Shown here in pieces: positions 1-10,090 of a stretch of DNA of 64,000 bases (position 1 is its first letter; the number at the start of each line of letters is the position of its first letter). Made by a program: the position numbers and the translations under genes. The notes under the pieces are model-generated. The model made no database searches. It was not told the origin of the DNA and saw nothing but the letters and a program-made list of their open reading frames with translations. Source of the DNA: Isoetes taiwanensis (lineage: Eukaryota; Streptophyta; Lycopodiopsida; Isoetales; Isoetaceae); assembly GCA_021234155.1 (NCBI GenBank), contig JAJEKV010000295.1:248001-312000 (forward strand), read 5' to 3'.

Positions 1-797
1 GAAAGTCTATGCATAGGCCACCAATCCATAAGTATGCCTTCATTCTATACTTGATGGTTGTTAATCGTTTAGGACAATTTTTAGCGAAGTAGCAACTATA
101 TGGAAATTACATTCTCAAAAAATTGGTCAGTTACTTTCCCAATTAAGTTAGGCTGTAATTGATTATCTGTAATGTACATGTAGGGCATCTTCAGTTTGGA
201 TGAGCATAGTATACCTTGCTATCCATGATGGAAGAGCCAGCCTGAAGACTATTCCTTTTTGGTGTCTGCATATTCATCTTTTGTTTGTGTTTGTCAACCT
301 ATTAAACAATATGGATGAGAATGTAAAAAGGCTGTACAGGCAAAACTGGAAATGCAATTTGGTGTGCTGATTCTGAGCAATTGGCATCATACTGTTAACG
401 GCTCTTGAGTTAGAGAGACTAGAATCAGACTGTTAGCTTCATCTGGTGCCTAATAAATAACGGGAAGGATTTTATGGGCTTCTCGGATGCCCTGCACTGC
501 CATAACTGAAAAATGGAAGCTACGAATTAAAATTCCAAATCCTTCTAAATTCCGTGTGGTACCTAGTTTGTGGCAACGCGTATTGCTTTGTAAAGGGTTT
601 TTTGGTAGGTGTGAAGCAAAAGAGATTCAAATGCTTTTGATTCAAATGTTCTGCACTGCCATATTAGGATGAGATCAACGCAAATGATGAATTGAGAATC
701 CATGAATGTGCCTAAGCAATGGCCGCCTTGCTGTTGGCGATCTTGAAGGCTTTATTTAAGTGGTTACTTTGGAATCCATGCAAGTACATGCCAATTA
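1..797. other. Unassigned flank
   Basis: I see no recognisable gene, RNA or repeat end in this stretch. The short ORFs present (for example 487-672) have no familiar motif and no plausible splice context. It ends at the target duplication of the Mutator-like element that follows. Confidence 0.4.
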
Positions 798-806
798 TAT
801 TATCTA

Positions 807-1708
807 GGGAAAATTGTAAAATTGCCCCTGTATTTTTCTCTAATTGTAAAAATGCCCTCATATCTAGCGTAATTGTCAAAATACCCCTTTTTGTGCTTTT
901 CACGGCAGTTCCTTATCTTCTCTTCTCCATCTGCTTCTAGAATCTCCCGATTATAATGCAGACTCTTCCTCTAGTCTGCCATCTGCAAGTCGAAGTCAAA
1001 GCCCTTCCTCAAATCAACGCACTGCCGCTTTGCTTTCCGTTGTCTGCACTTGCCGCTTTCTGCAAGGGCCACGCTACTTACAGACTGCTTACAGACCATT
1101 TCTATGATAAGGACATCAACATAGCAGATTCCAGTCCTATTCCGTCTCCCTACAACAGATTTTGTCCTCAAAGCTGAATCCATCATATTACAAAGTGTTT
1201 TTTTTTCTAGAATTCCACAGAGGTGGACGATCTAAAGTAATAGAGATGTTCAATCTAGTGTGGTTTGGCAAAGCAGATGAGCTTTCAAAGTTACTAAAAG
1301 ATAGTCCGAATATGGTGGCGGTGAAAAGCAGTGAGAATAAGAGATAAAATGGGTGGATCCACAAAGGACGGAACCCATCTGTAAGGGAACACAACAGATT
1401 TCTTCACAACAGTATGTCTTTATTTTTTGCAAGTTTCTGTACTTATGGAACTGCCGATTTTGCCCATATACTAGAACGATTTGGTTGGATGCATGTCCAA
1501 GCAAGTTGAGGATATTGTATTCGAGAGTTCACAGTTAAAACTTCTGGTACAGTTGCGAAGATGGAAATTGTTTTCCCAAGTTGAATCCGATTTTGGGATT
1601 GACGCGTTTGTAGTCGTATCCAATACAGGGGCATTTTAACAAATTCAAAAAATACAAGGGCATTATAACAATTTCAAACAAAAAAAGGGGCATTTTTAGA
1701 ATTTTCCC
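807..1708. mobile_element. Non-autonomous Mutator-like (MULE) DNA transposon
   Basis: The 902-bp element begins GGGAAAATT and ends AATTTTCCC, giving inverted termini. It is flanked by a perfect 9-bp direct repeat, tattatcta, at 798-806 and 1709-1717. Nine-base target duplications are the hallmark of the Mutator superfamily. Inside each end are two or three degenerate copies of a roughly 30-bp motif containing TGTAAAAATGCCCC, in opposite orientations at the two ends (about 807-895 and 1622-1708). No transposase is visible, so it would depend on an autonomous relative. The interior (about 940-1620) is less AT-rich than the ends and could be captured host sequence (Pack-MULE); the small ORF at 1162-1347 has no recognised family. 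The element type is supported by the termini and duplication. The captured-gene idea is inference. Confidence 0.75.
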
Positions 1709-1717
1709 TATTATCTA

Positions 1718-3731
1718 ACTAAATATAAGATTACTAGATTTTTTTTTTTTTTTGAATTATCTATGGTTTTTGGGTTGCTTTTTCGGGGTTGTTTTCCGGC
1801 ATGTGTGGAGGTTAGGAACGGAGTGGTGGGCTTGGGCAAGCAGGAGAGTGTCCCAATTTTAAGTCTCCCAATTTTAAGTCTGTGCTTCTTGGCCATGGCT
1901 TAGTGAGATGTTTGCCACAGTTCAAGCAGATCTATTACTTAAATTTGAGAGCAAATTGTGCAAATTTTGGACCTCCAAGATCGAGATTGACCTCTGCAAT
2001 TTTGTGGTTTATAGACCCAAATTTGAGTGTGAATTCATAGATTGTCGGATTGAATTCTTAAATCAGAGGCACAGAGAAGGGAAAAGCCAAAGCACAAGAT
2101 CCAAATCAGGACCGACGAATTTGAGGCCATGGTTGCTCCGTCATGATTCATTTCGCACCTGCATCCTCAAATTTCTATCCTAAAAAGGCATGAGCCCATC
2201 GATTGTTGAACTGGGTATGGCCGATTTGCTTCCACATCCTATTTACCAATGCTTGAAGCTCATACAAACATAGGAAGGAACTTAGAAGAATGGCTTATAA
2301 AGACTGCTTATTTTAAGAGCAGGGCAAGAAATTTCCTGTGAAGAGAAGATATGCTGTAGAAGGTTCTCAATCGAACCCTCTACTCCTCTTTGAATAAATT
2401 ATTTTACGCTCTGTTCTTCTTTGAATAAATTATTTTGCTTATAAAAGAGGCAACTGCGCTAACAAAACAGAGAAGCTTGTCTGTCCAGCCTGGGATCCAT
2501 GGCTGGAAATTTAAGAATCCGACCCAAGAACTATGTCGGATCCAAAAAAACTCGGGCAAGAATAATGGGTTCTCCAAAATATTCTCCTCCGATGTGTGCC
2601 GACAGCATAGAAGAAGAGCATGTAGAAGAGAAGATCTGCAGAGGTATTTAAATACGCCCAACACTGTAGTATTTTGAAGATTAGCCTCAAAATCGTCAAA
2701 CAAAAGCTTCAACAGGCCTTCTAGAAGCAGGCTGCAGAGATTACCAAAAAGGGGGTTCCACATCTTACTAAGATGCAGAAGTAAACTCGTCCTCAAACCT
2801 CCGTCTTCAGATTTGTATCCTAAAAGACATGAGCCAAAGCCTGCTGTGTGCAAAAATACAGTTTCAGAAACAGAGCTCTTTCCCAAATCTGCAAAATCGC
2901 TCTTCAGTTTTGTCCCATAAGCTTCTGGCACAGATTATTATAGCCTAAATCCGTCTTTAACCAGGTCTCGATTAAATTCCCTACGCCTTAGCAGTATTAG
3001 AGCAAATCAGCCCTGAGTTCTTGCAAATTCCATAGGGCTTTTATGCTAATCCAGGTTGGATTTAATAATCTGCCCCTTTGAGCACTGCAGTGGGAAGAAA
3101 TTCGTTTTGCAATTTGAAGGGATGACTCAATGTTTTGTAAGAACGGCCTTGTGTTCTTGAAAAAAGAACACATTCATATTCAAAGGCGGCCCATATTCGG
3201 CCAAATTAGAAGGGACTTTTATGGAAGGCTTGCTCGGCCTGATCATTCGACCAAGAGGCAGAAGTTCAGATGGAAAAATTGCAAAAAAACAATGTCAATT
3301 GGGAGCCGTTCATTCTAGTTCTGCATCAAAATTCCTGAGCAGGGGTAGTTTAGAGAAATCGACTAGAGTTCCTTGAGGCAAGAATTAGTTACAATTGTGA
3401 TGCGATTTGCTAATCATTCTGCGGCTAATGCTGGAAAGGATAATCGATGGCTTGATACGAGTAGGTGGTTGCCAGAGGCTTACAGGATACAGAGTCCGTG
3501 GAGAAAAAAGTGTTGTGCTTCTAACATGCCTGAGGCGAATTATTCATTTGTTTTGTTTTATTTGGCCTATTTAAACCATAAATTTCAGAAACATGCACCC
3601 TGTACAAACTTTGTGGTCTTGCGCTTGCAATCTAGCTCAATTTCCATCTCCACCTAGCTCTTGAAAGGACAATTTCTAGGCACCCAAGTACGAGAAGTTT
3701 TTTCAGGTTAAAATGCCAAACAATGGAGCTC

Positions 3732-3734
<3 letters not shown>
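1718..3734. other. Unassigned region ending in a poly(A) run
   Basis: No gene is recognised. A 14-base T-run lies near 1740. A short direct repeat around 'tctttgaataaattatttt' occurs twice near 2388-2435. The longest ORF here (2404-2931, minus) has no known motif and is probably spurious. The stretch runs into the poly(A) at 3735-3765, so part of it may be the body of a plus-strand retroposed sequence, but no matching target duplication was found. Confidence 0.35.
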
Positions 3735-3766
<32 letters not shown>

Positions 3767-3800
3767 GGGGGGCCCTATAGCTCAATAGGCGTTGGCTCCG
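3735..3800 (+). repeat. Poly(A) run followed by a tRNA-like A-box
   Basis: A run of 31 A residues (3735-3765) is followed by 'tagctcaatagg' near 3777-3790. That fits the pol III A-box pattern TRGYNNARNNGG. No B-box follows at the expected distance, so this is not a tRNA gene. It may be a retroelement tail next to a SINE head remnant. Confidence 0.35.
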
Positions 3801-4398
3801 CCAGCGTGCTAAATTCTTGTATTAAAATAATATTGTACACAAAAAAAATTATAATGCATGGGAATTGGCATGTGGCAAGCAATGGTTGCACACCGACATA
3901 ATAAACCTAAGTTATTTAAAAAGGCACTGGTCTGGAACAGAAGGGGTCCCATGTTACTTGATAAGGTTTGCAAATTCTCTGGAGTATGATTCTGGCAATG
4001 GTTGGCCGACAAATGGGGGTTGTTCAGGTTTTTTTTTTGTGTTCCATGGTCATCTGCTGGGAGGTCGTGGCATGCACTATCCGAGCATGTTGGGCGGCTG
4101 ATCGGCTCTCCCATGTGCTTGGGCAGTTGGTGCCCATGCCGGACGGCCAGATGCTGTTGCTCCTTATTTGGAGTGTGCCTTGCATATGACATGCCAAGAA
4201 CAACCCGAAATATTGCCGGATTGTGCATAAAGGCCGGGGTGCAGGCTTTTGGATGCACAATCCATTTCAAGCTATGGTTGCTCTGTCTTTTCCAGCAGGT
4301 ATTGTCTGATTTGGAAAATGTTTCTTCGTAGGCTGGCCAGGGGTGTGTTCAAGGGATGTTTAGGTGATGAGGGAAGACCGTTTGAGAGTAGTGCAGTG

Positions 4399-5723
4399 GC
4401 AGCATGCCGTGATCTGTGGAAGGGATTCACATTGTCTGAAGATGTGAACATGCACAATAGCAGATTCGAGGAGGTTCCAGGGTCTGCTGCTGCAGGTGGA
4501 GGTCAGGCCAGCCATGCTTTTGAGCTGGTAAATTCCTCTAAGAACGATGTTTTGTTGGGTGGACAGAGGCCTGTACAATCGTCTGAGGCAGGTATTCGTT
4601 TGGGTGGAGAGAAGGCTATAGATTCGTCTTGAGCCCCAAGCTCTTGGGGATGGAGATAGGCTAGAGGCCTCTCCTGTGTTTCAATTCACTGGTGGGCTTC
4701 CTGTTTTTGAAGACAGGGGACTGGGAGACAAGTTTTTCCAGGATGTAGGAAGCTGGCAGTGAGGAAGGTCATTTCGAAGCCTCCAAGAGGCTCTTTTCCA
4801 GAAAGGGATCTGCCCTCCTCCTCGGATGTCAGTGTTACTGTTAGTATTGGGGGAGTAGATGTATGGGATGACATATACAATTGTGTGTGCAAGTTCTTAG
4901 ACATAGAGTGCTTCAGTGTAAAAATGTGACTTGAGAGAGGGTCAGACTTGGATCGTCTTCATGTGCAGTGCGTGTTTAGAGTAGGCTTGACTAGTCCCAT
5001 AGCAGTAAATGCGAGATTGAAGAAGTATTTGGGCTGGGATACGCACAAGCCAGCTGATGCTATTATTCTGTGTAAAGCATTGAAGGATACGAAGCTGCAC
5101 TGCTATGAGGGAATGTTGGGATACTGTCTTAAGGACATGGGAAAGATGCATCACAAGCACCACATGAAGTCTGTCACTGCAGAGCAGATTGAGCGAGGAA
5201 AGGAGTTATACGCACTGTATGGAGCCGGGAGATCAAGAATTGTGTAACACTTGATAATAGAAACCTGTTTGCCAAAGCTAAGCACTTCCAATCGTATCAT
5301 GGGAAGAGACAGTTAACTGCATCTCTCATTCAAACCATTTGCAGCATGCTCCGCACTGAGAAATTCATTTTGAGCGGGGCGTGGGTTCTTCCATCAAACA
5401 TGGCCTCCATTTCGCAGCAGCGTGTGGAGACTACATGGCGATTGACTATCAATCCGAAGCACGCCTCTCACGCCGATGTTAGAAGTGTGGTTTATGGACT
5501 TCCTTCTCGAATTGTGCCACTGGAGCGCGTGGGCAAGCGTAGAAGAAGATTTTGGGATGCTAAAGCAGTCATTAGGGATGTCGAGGAAGCTAATGAGAAT
5601 GAAGAGGATGGCAGTGACGAGGGTGGAGAGCAAGCAGATGGGCATCCTGCAGATGCACCCCTGGTTGGCTGTCCCTCTTACATCCCCCTTAATTTCGGCG
5701 ATTTCTCCCTCTCTGCTCAGTAA
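4399..5723 (+). pseudogene. Rep-like HUH endonuclease, left-arm copy (degenerate)
   Basis: The central part (about 4885-5250) shows an ERG tripeptide, then L-H-V-Q at 4957-4968, then G-Y-C-L-K-D with the tyrosine codon at 5122. This order matches HUH/HUQ motif II (H-x-Q) followed by the catalytic Y-x-x-K motif III of Rep-type rolling-circle nucleases. These cut one strand and stay linked through the tyrosine. Upstream (about 4399-4900) is a low-complexity Ser/Gly/Ala region and a segment with VTVSIGG and VWDDIYN. Downstream (5346-5723) is a basic patch (KRRRRFWD) followed by an acidic stretch (EEANENEEDGSDEGG). No helicase motif was seen. The reading frame is broken in several places, so the copy is probably inactive. 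A Replitron-like Rep is the best guess; a Rep of other origin is possible. Confidence 0.5.
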
Positions 5724-5746
5724 GTAGAGGTCTGTTTGCTTTTCTC

Positions 5747-6172
5747 ATGTACAAACTGTTTGGTTTCCGTGTAGGCATAGGTAGAGATGTTGATAATGCT
5801 GTAGGCGATGGCGAGAAGGATGTTGTGTTCAGCCCTGTCATAAACGTAGACACAGATTCAGACGAGGAGCTTGAGAAGCAAGCTCATGTTGCAGCTGACG
5901 GTGGGTCCGAATGCTTTCATCTTCATATGGATATAGACCTTCTCTCAAAGGAGACCATGATGAGCATCAAAGAGTGTAGAACAGCTATGTGTAACACTAT
6001 TCAGCAGCTGGAGGAGGCGTTGCATTGTTTAGACATAGAGGATTTGAAGGTGTCCTTGAAGCAACGGAGAGTATTTCGAGGTTACATGAACTTGATGCGA
6101 GCTTTGCTCATAAAACATAACAATGCTTTGGCGCGTCTTGGGAAGACGTATTTGCGGACCATGCAGGCGTGA
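5747..6172 (+). CDS. Conserved acidic/helical ORF of the inverted-repeat element, left copy
   Basis: An uninterrupted 141-codon frame directly follows the Rep-like region, 23 nt after its end. The protein has an acidic motif near residue 40 (DTDSDEELEKQ) and a C-terminal half that looks helical, with many Leu, Gln and Lys (for example ALHCLDIEDLKVSLKQRR). The right arm encodes the same protein with about ten substitutions and no gap, so this frame is better kept than the Rep itself. It could be the C-terminal exon or domain of Rep, or a separate accessory protein. No family is recognised. Confidence 0.5.
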   Translation: MYKLFGFRVGIGRDVDNAVGDGEKDVVFSPVINVDTDSDEELEKQAHVAADGGSECFHLHMDIDLLSKETMMSIKECRTAMCNTIQQLEEALHCLDIEDLKVSLKQRRVFRGYMNLMRALLIKHNNALARLGKTYLRTMQA

Positions 6173-6199
6173 CCTGCTCTTGGAGCTGATATTTCATAG

Positions 6200-6520
6200 T
6201 TTTTTTCTTCTTAACTACAATTCCATAATTTCCCTAACGTCTAAAGTCTCCTGTTTTTTACTCCTATTCTATAATATATAATAATGTATTTCTTCTAATG
6301 TATAAATTTACCAATTCTATTGGTCTAATGTTATTTGGATGATTTTTCTTTATAAAGTACGTATCATATTTACTGTACGTATTAATATGTTAAGTACGGT
6401 ATTAATAAAACAAGAGCTTAATTTGACCTGTTAACTTATAGGTATAGTACGTATAGTACTGTGAGAAAAGTACGGACGTATGTAAACGTAAAATACGGGT
6501 ACGTAAACAATACTGAGGTG
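6200..6520. mobile_element. AT-rich insertion present only in the left arm
   Basis: The sequence reads 'gctgatatttcat' then about 320 bp, then 'gctttgaagttacgg'. In the right arm the two flanks are almost adjacent (7430-7460, minus strand). The insert is AT-rich and repeats tacgta/gtacg motifs toward its right end. No terminal repeats are clear, so its type is unknown. Either it inserted after the arms duplicated or the right arm lost it. Confidence 0.5.
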
Positions 6521-6979
6521 CTTTGAAGTTACGGTTATGTACAGATCTTGTGAATATGCAGGTGCTTTATGCAGCTTCTTATTCATGAGGCTTTTGTGGT
6601 TTGTTGTTTTCCAAGTTCAATATGCAGGTGCTTTGTGCAGCTTCTTGATGAAGCTTTTGTAATTTCCTGTTTGCCAAGAGTTACTGTTGGAATGTGCATT
6701 TAGTGTGCAAAATGCAATCCTTTTGTTTGTAATGTCTCACGTTGTGAATATGTGCTAGTCTTTGACTGCCACTTGTTCTTATCGTCGTCATATGAATGCA
6801 ATGATCTTCATTTCTTATTGTTGTGTACACATTGCACTATAACATGTATATGAATACGTAAAAATACTTGTATGGGGTTGTATATGAATACGTAGAAATA
6901 CATGTATGGGGTCTTGCGCGGAGTTATATACGGGTGTGATGTGGAAATTTGATGGCCCTGATCTCGGTATGTGCATGAT

Positions 6980-7020
6980 ATAGTTCTTGATCCAATGATT
7001 CGTGATAGTCCAAGAACTAT
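6980..7020. other. Centre of the giant palindrome
   Basis: 'atagttcttg' at 6980-6989 is answered by 'caagaactat' at 7011-7020 with a 21-nt spacer. Strong inverted similarity continues outward on both sides, for example 'tgatggccct' near 6950 against 'agggccatca' near 7041. Intact, this would extrude a very long cruciform. Confidence 0.85.
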
Positions 7021-7473
7021 GCCATGAATATACCAAATCAAGGGCCATCAAATTTCCACATCACACCCCCTCAGATAACTCCGCAAGACCCATACGTGTA
7101 TTTCTATGTATTCATATACATGTTATAGTTCAATGTGTACATTGCAATAAGAAATGAAGATCATTGCATTCATATGACGACGATAAAAACAAGTGGCAGT
7201 CAAAGACTAGTACATATTCACAACGTGAGACATTACAAACAAAAGGATTGCATTTTGCGCACAAAATGCACATTCCAACAGTAACTTGGCAAACAGGAAA
7301 TTACAAAAGCTTCATCAAGAAGCTGCACAAAGCACCTGCATATTGAACTTGGGAAACATCAAACCACAAAAGCCTCATGAATAAGAAGCTGCACAAAGCA
7401 CCTGCATATTCACAAGATCTGTACATAACCGTAACTTCAAAGCAGCATGAAATATCAGCTCCAAGAGCAGGTC

Positions 7474-7897
7474 TCACCTGCATGGTCCGAAAATACGTCT
7501 TCCCAAGACGATCCAAAGCATTGTTATGCTTTATGAGCAAAGCTCGTATCAAGTTCATGTAACCTCGAAATGCTCTCCGTTGCTTCAAGGACACCTTCAA
7601 ATCCTCTATGTCTAAACAATGCAACGCCTCCTCCAGCCGCTGAATAGTGTTGCACATAGCTGTTCTACACTCTTTGATGCTTTTCATGGTCTCCTTTGAG
7701 AGGAGGTTTATATCCACATGAAGATGAAAGCATTCGGACCTACCGTCAGCTGCAACATGAGCTTGCTTCTCAAGCTCTTCGTCTGAATCTGTGTCTACGT
7801 TTATGACAGGGCTGAACACAACATCCTTCTCGCCATCGCCTACAGCATTATCAACATCTCTACCTATGCCTACACGAAAACCAAACAATTTGTACAT
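7474..7897 (-). CDS. Conserved acidic/helical ORF of the inverted-repeat element, right copy
   Basis: Same protein as at 5747-6172, read on the minus strand toward the palindrome centre. The start aligns exactly (MYKLFGFRVGIGRD). The frame stays open past the position where the left copy stops and runs on to 7301, because the last codons differ. About ten residues differ over the shared 141. Retention of an open frame in both arms argues that the ORF was under selection until recently or that the copies are young. Confidence 0.5.
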
Positions 7898-7915
7898 GAG
7901 AAAAGCAAATGACCT

Positions 7916-9206
7916 CTACTTACTGAGCAGAGAGGGAGAAATCGCCGAAATTAAGGGGGATATAAGAGGGACAGCCAGCCAGGGGTGCGTCTGCAGGGTG
8001 CCCATCTGCTTGCTCTCCACCCTCCTCACTGCCATCTTCTTCATTCTCATTAGCTTCCTCGACATCCCCAATGACTGCCTCAGCATCCCAAAATCTTCTT
8101 CTACGCTTGCCCACGTGCTACACTGGCAAATTCCAGGAGGAAGTCCATAAACCACACTTCTAACATCGGCGTGAGAGGCGTGCTTCGGATTGATAGTCAA
8201 TCGCCATGCAGCCTCCACACGCTGCTGCGAAATGAAGGCCATGTTTGATGGAAGAACCCACGCCCTGCTCAAAATGAATTTCTCATGTATGAGCATGTCG
8301 CAGATGGTTTGAATGAGAGATGTAGTCACCGTCCCTTCCCATGATAACGATTGGAAGTGCCGAGCTTTGGCAAATAGATTTCTATTATCAAGTATTACAC
8401 AATTCTTGATCTCACGGCTCCATACAAAGGTCGTATAACTCCTTTTCTCGCTCAATACCGCTCTGCGTTGACAAACTTCATATGGTGCCCTGTGATGCAT
8501 CCTTAAGACAATATCCCAACATTCCCTCATAGTAGTGCAACCAGATCCTTCAATGCTTTTACGGAATAATAGCACCGGTGACTTCAGGCGTATCCCACCC
8601 CAAATACTTCTTCAATCTCGCATTTCTTTGCTATGGGACTAGTAAAGCCTACTCTAAACACGCAGACCGCACATGAAGACGATCCAAGTTTGACCCTCTC
8701 TCCAGGCTCACCATTCCACTGAAGCACTATGTGTCTAAGAACTTGCATACACGATTGTATATGTCATCCCATACATCTACTCCCCCAATACTAATAGTAA
8801 CACTGACATCTAAGGAGGAGGGCAGATCCCTTTGTGGAAAAGAGCCTCTTGGAGGCTTCGAAATGACCTTCTTCCTCACTTCCGACTTCCTACCTCCCTG
8901 GAAAAACTTGCCTCCCGTGCCCTTTGCCTTCAAAAGTGAAGTCCACCGGTGAATTGAAACACGAGGAGGGGCCTCCGGCCTATCTCCATCCACAAGAGCC
9001 TGGGGCTCAGATGAATCTATAGCCTTCTCTGCACCCAAATGAATACCTGCCTCAGACGATTGTACAGGCCTCTGTCCACCCAACAAAACATTGTTCTCAA
9101 AAGAATTTACCAGCTCACAATCATGGCTGGCCTGACCTCCACCTGCAGCAGCAGACCCCGGAACGTCCTCGAACCTGCTATTGTGCATGTTCACATTTTC
9201 AGACAA
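7916..9206 (-). pseudogene. Rep-like HUH endonuclease, right-arm copy (degenerate)
   Basis: Counterpart of the left-arm Rep-like region. The N-terminal part (8727-9206) is open for 159 codons with a Ser/Gly-rich start, a basic stretch (KAKGTGGKFFQGGRKSEVRKK) and the VTISIGGVDVWDDIYN segment. The middle, which holds the HUH motifs in the left arm, is more damaged here (about 8480-8720), with the Y-C-L-K region still traceable. The C-terminal part (7920-8480) repeats the WRLTINPKHASHADVRSVVYG segment and the basic/acidic tail. It is probably inactive. Confidence 0.5.
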
Positions 9207-9726
9207 TGTGAATCCCTTCCACGGACCACGGTATGCTGCCTTTGCACTACTCTCGGGAGGTCTTCCCTCAAAGATCTAAACATCCCTGGACACAACCCCC
9301 GCCAAACCCCTACGAAGAAACATCTTCCAAATCGGATAATACTTGCTTTGGAGAAGACAGAGCGACCATAGCTTGAAATGGTATGCATCCAAAAGCCTCG
9401 TAGACTCGCTTTTATGCACAATCCAAGGCAATAAATAAACCGCCTGGGCACATGGGAGAGCCGATCGGCCGCCCGAACATGCTCGGACAGTGCATGCCAT
9501 GACCTCCCAGCAGACGACCATGGAACACAAAAAAAGCCTGAACAATTTTTTCTAAAACCCTAACCCCCATTTGTCGGCCAACCATTGCCAGAATCATACT
9601 CCAGAGAAAATTTGATAATTGTAACCTATGACAATACTTGATAATTGTCACTTTTCTTATTCTATGATTGAAATTTATTTGATATTGTAACCTATGACCA
9701 AATTGACATCCAAATGGTTGCATTTG

Positions 9727-9765
9727 GATAGATAGATAGATAGGTAGATAGATAGATAGCTGCAT
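9727..9765. repeat. GATA microsatellite
   Basis: About nine tetranucleotide units of gata, with one ggta variant, lie just outside the right arm of the inverted repeat. Confidence 0.85.
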
Positions 9766-9797
9766 TAAAACAATCTATCTACCTACCTTTGTGAAAA

Positions 9798-10090
9798 TTG
9801 TTCTAGAATCCAGTTTTGGTTAAGCTATGGGCAACTATGGGCAATGGTGTGCTTTTAGTACAAACATTTGAGAAACATGAACATGTTTGTTTTATGTGTT
9901 CATGCTAAAGCGATATATACTTTAAGCAAAGAATGTGGAAATTGTTCTATAATCCAGTTTTGGTTAAGCTAACTTTTTATCAATTTTTATTCTTTGCTTA
10001 AAGTATATATTGCTTTAGCATGAACACATAAAACATAAACATGTTCATGTTTCTCAAATGCTTGTACTAAAAGCACACCATTGCCCATAG
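9798..10090. mobile_element. Foldback (MITE-like) element
   Basis: 9835-9934 and 9989-10090 are about 100-bp inverted copies of each other, separated by a loop of roughly 54 nt. The outer motif 'ctatgggcaatggtgtgc' appears inverted at the far end. A direct repeat around 'aatccagttttggttaagct' lies at about 9808-9827 and 9950-9971, one unit before the left arm and one in the loop. There is no coding capacity. Confidence 0.65.

Larger units (their letters stand above)
3945..6989 (+). repeat. Left arm of the giant inverted repeat
   Basis: This arm pairs with 7011-9640 on the opposite strand. Matching landmarks are the stretch with 'ggagtatgattctggcaatg' near 3980-4005 (minus strand near 9580-9605 in the other arm), the Rep-like region, the acidic/helical ORF, and the tandem 'aatatgcaggtgcttt' units near 6553-6640. 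The outer limit is fuzzy, about 3945. Confidence 0.8.
3945..9640. mobile_element. Giant inverted-repeat element carrying two convergent Rep-like genes
   Basis: Sequence from about 3945 to 6989 is repeated in inverted orientation from 7011 to about 9640, leaving a 21-nt spacer. Corresponding coding segments occur in both arms and point toward the centre: an N-terminal variable region, a Rep-like HUH domain, a basic/acidic tail, and a second ORF. The second ORF differs at about ten of 141 aligned residues between arms, so the duplication is fairly recent. The arms differ in length because of insertions, including about 320 bp at 6200-6520. No transposase of a known TIR superfamily, RT or integrase was seen. 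The Rep motifs suggest a rolling-circle (Replitron-like) DNA transposon in a tail-to-tail dimer. Alternatives are a long-TIR element or a local inverted duplication of a single copy. Both Rep copies are degenerate. Confidence 0.6.
7011..9640 (-). repeat. Right arm of the giant inverted repeat
   Basis: Inverted copy of 3945-6989. It lacks the 320-bp insert and has a shorter, different stretch near 9420-9470 where the left arm is expanded. Its outer end fades out near 9610-9640, before the GATA repeat. Confidence 0.8.

Noticed and set aside
1162-1347. Ankyrin-like ORF inside the Mutator-like element
   Set aside because: Only a loose resemblance over about 25 residues; not enough for a call.
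2404-2931. 175-codon minus-strand ORF
   Set aside because: No motif, odd composition, no splice context; likely chance.
3777-3800. Possible tRNA gene
   Set aside because: Only an A-box-like segment; no B-box and no cloverleaf.
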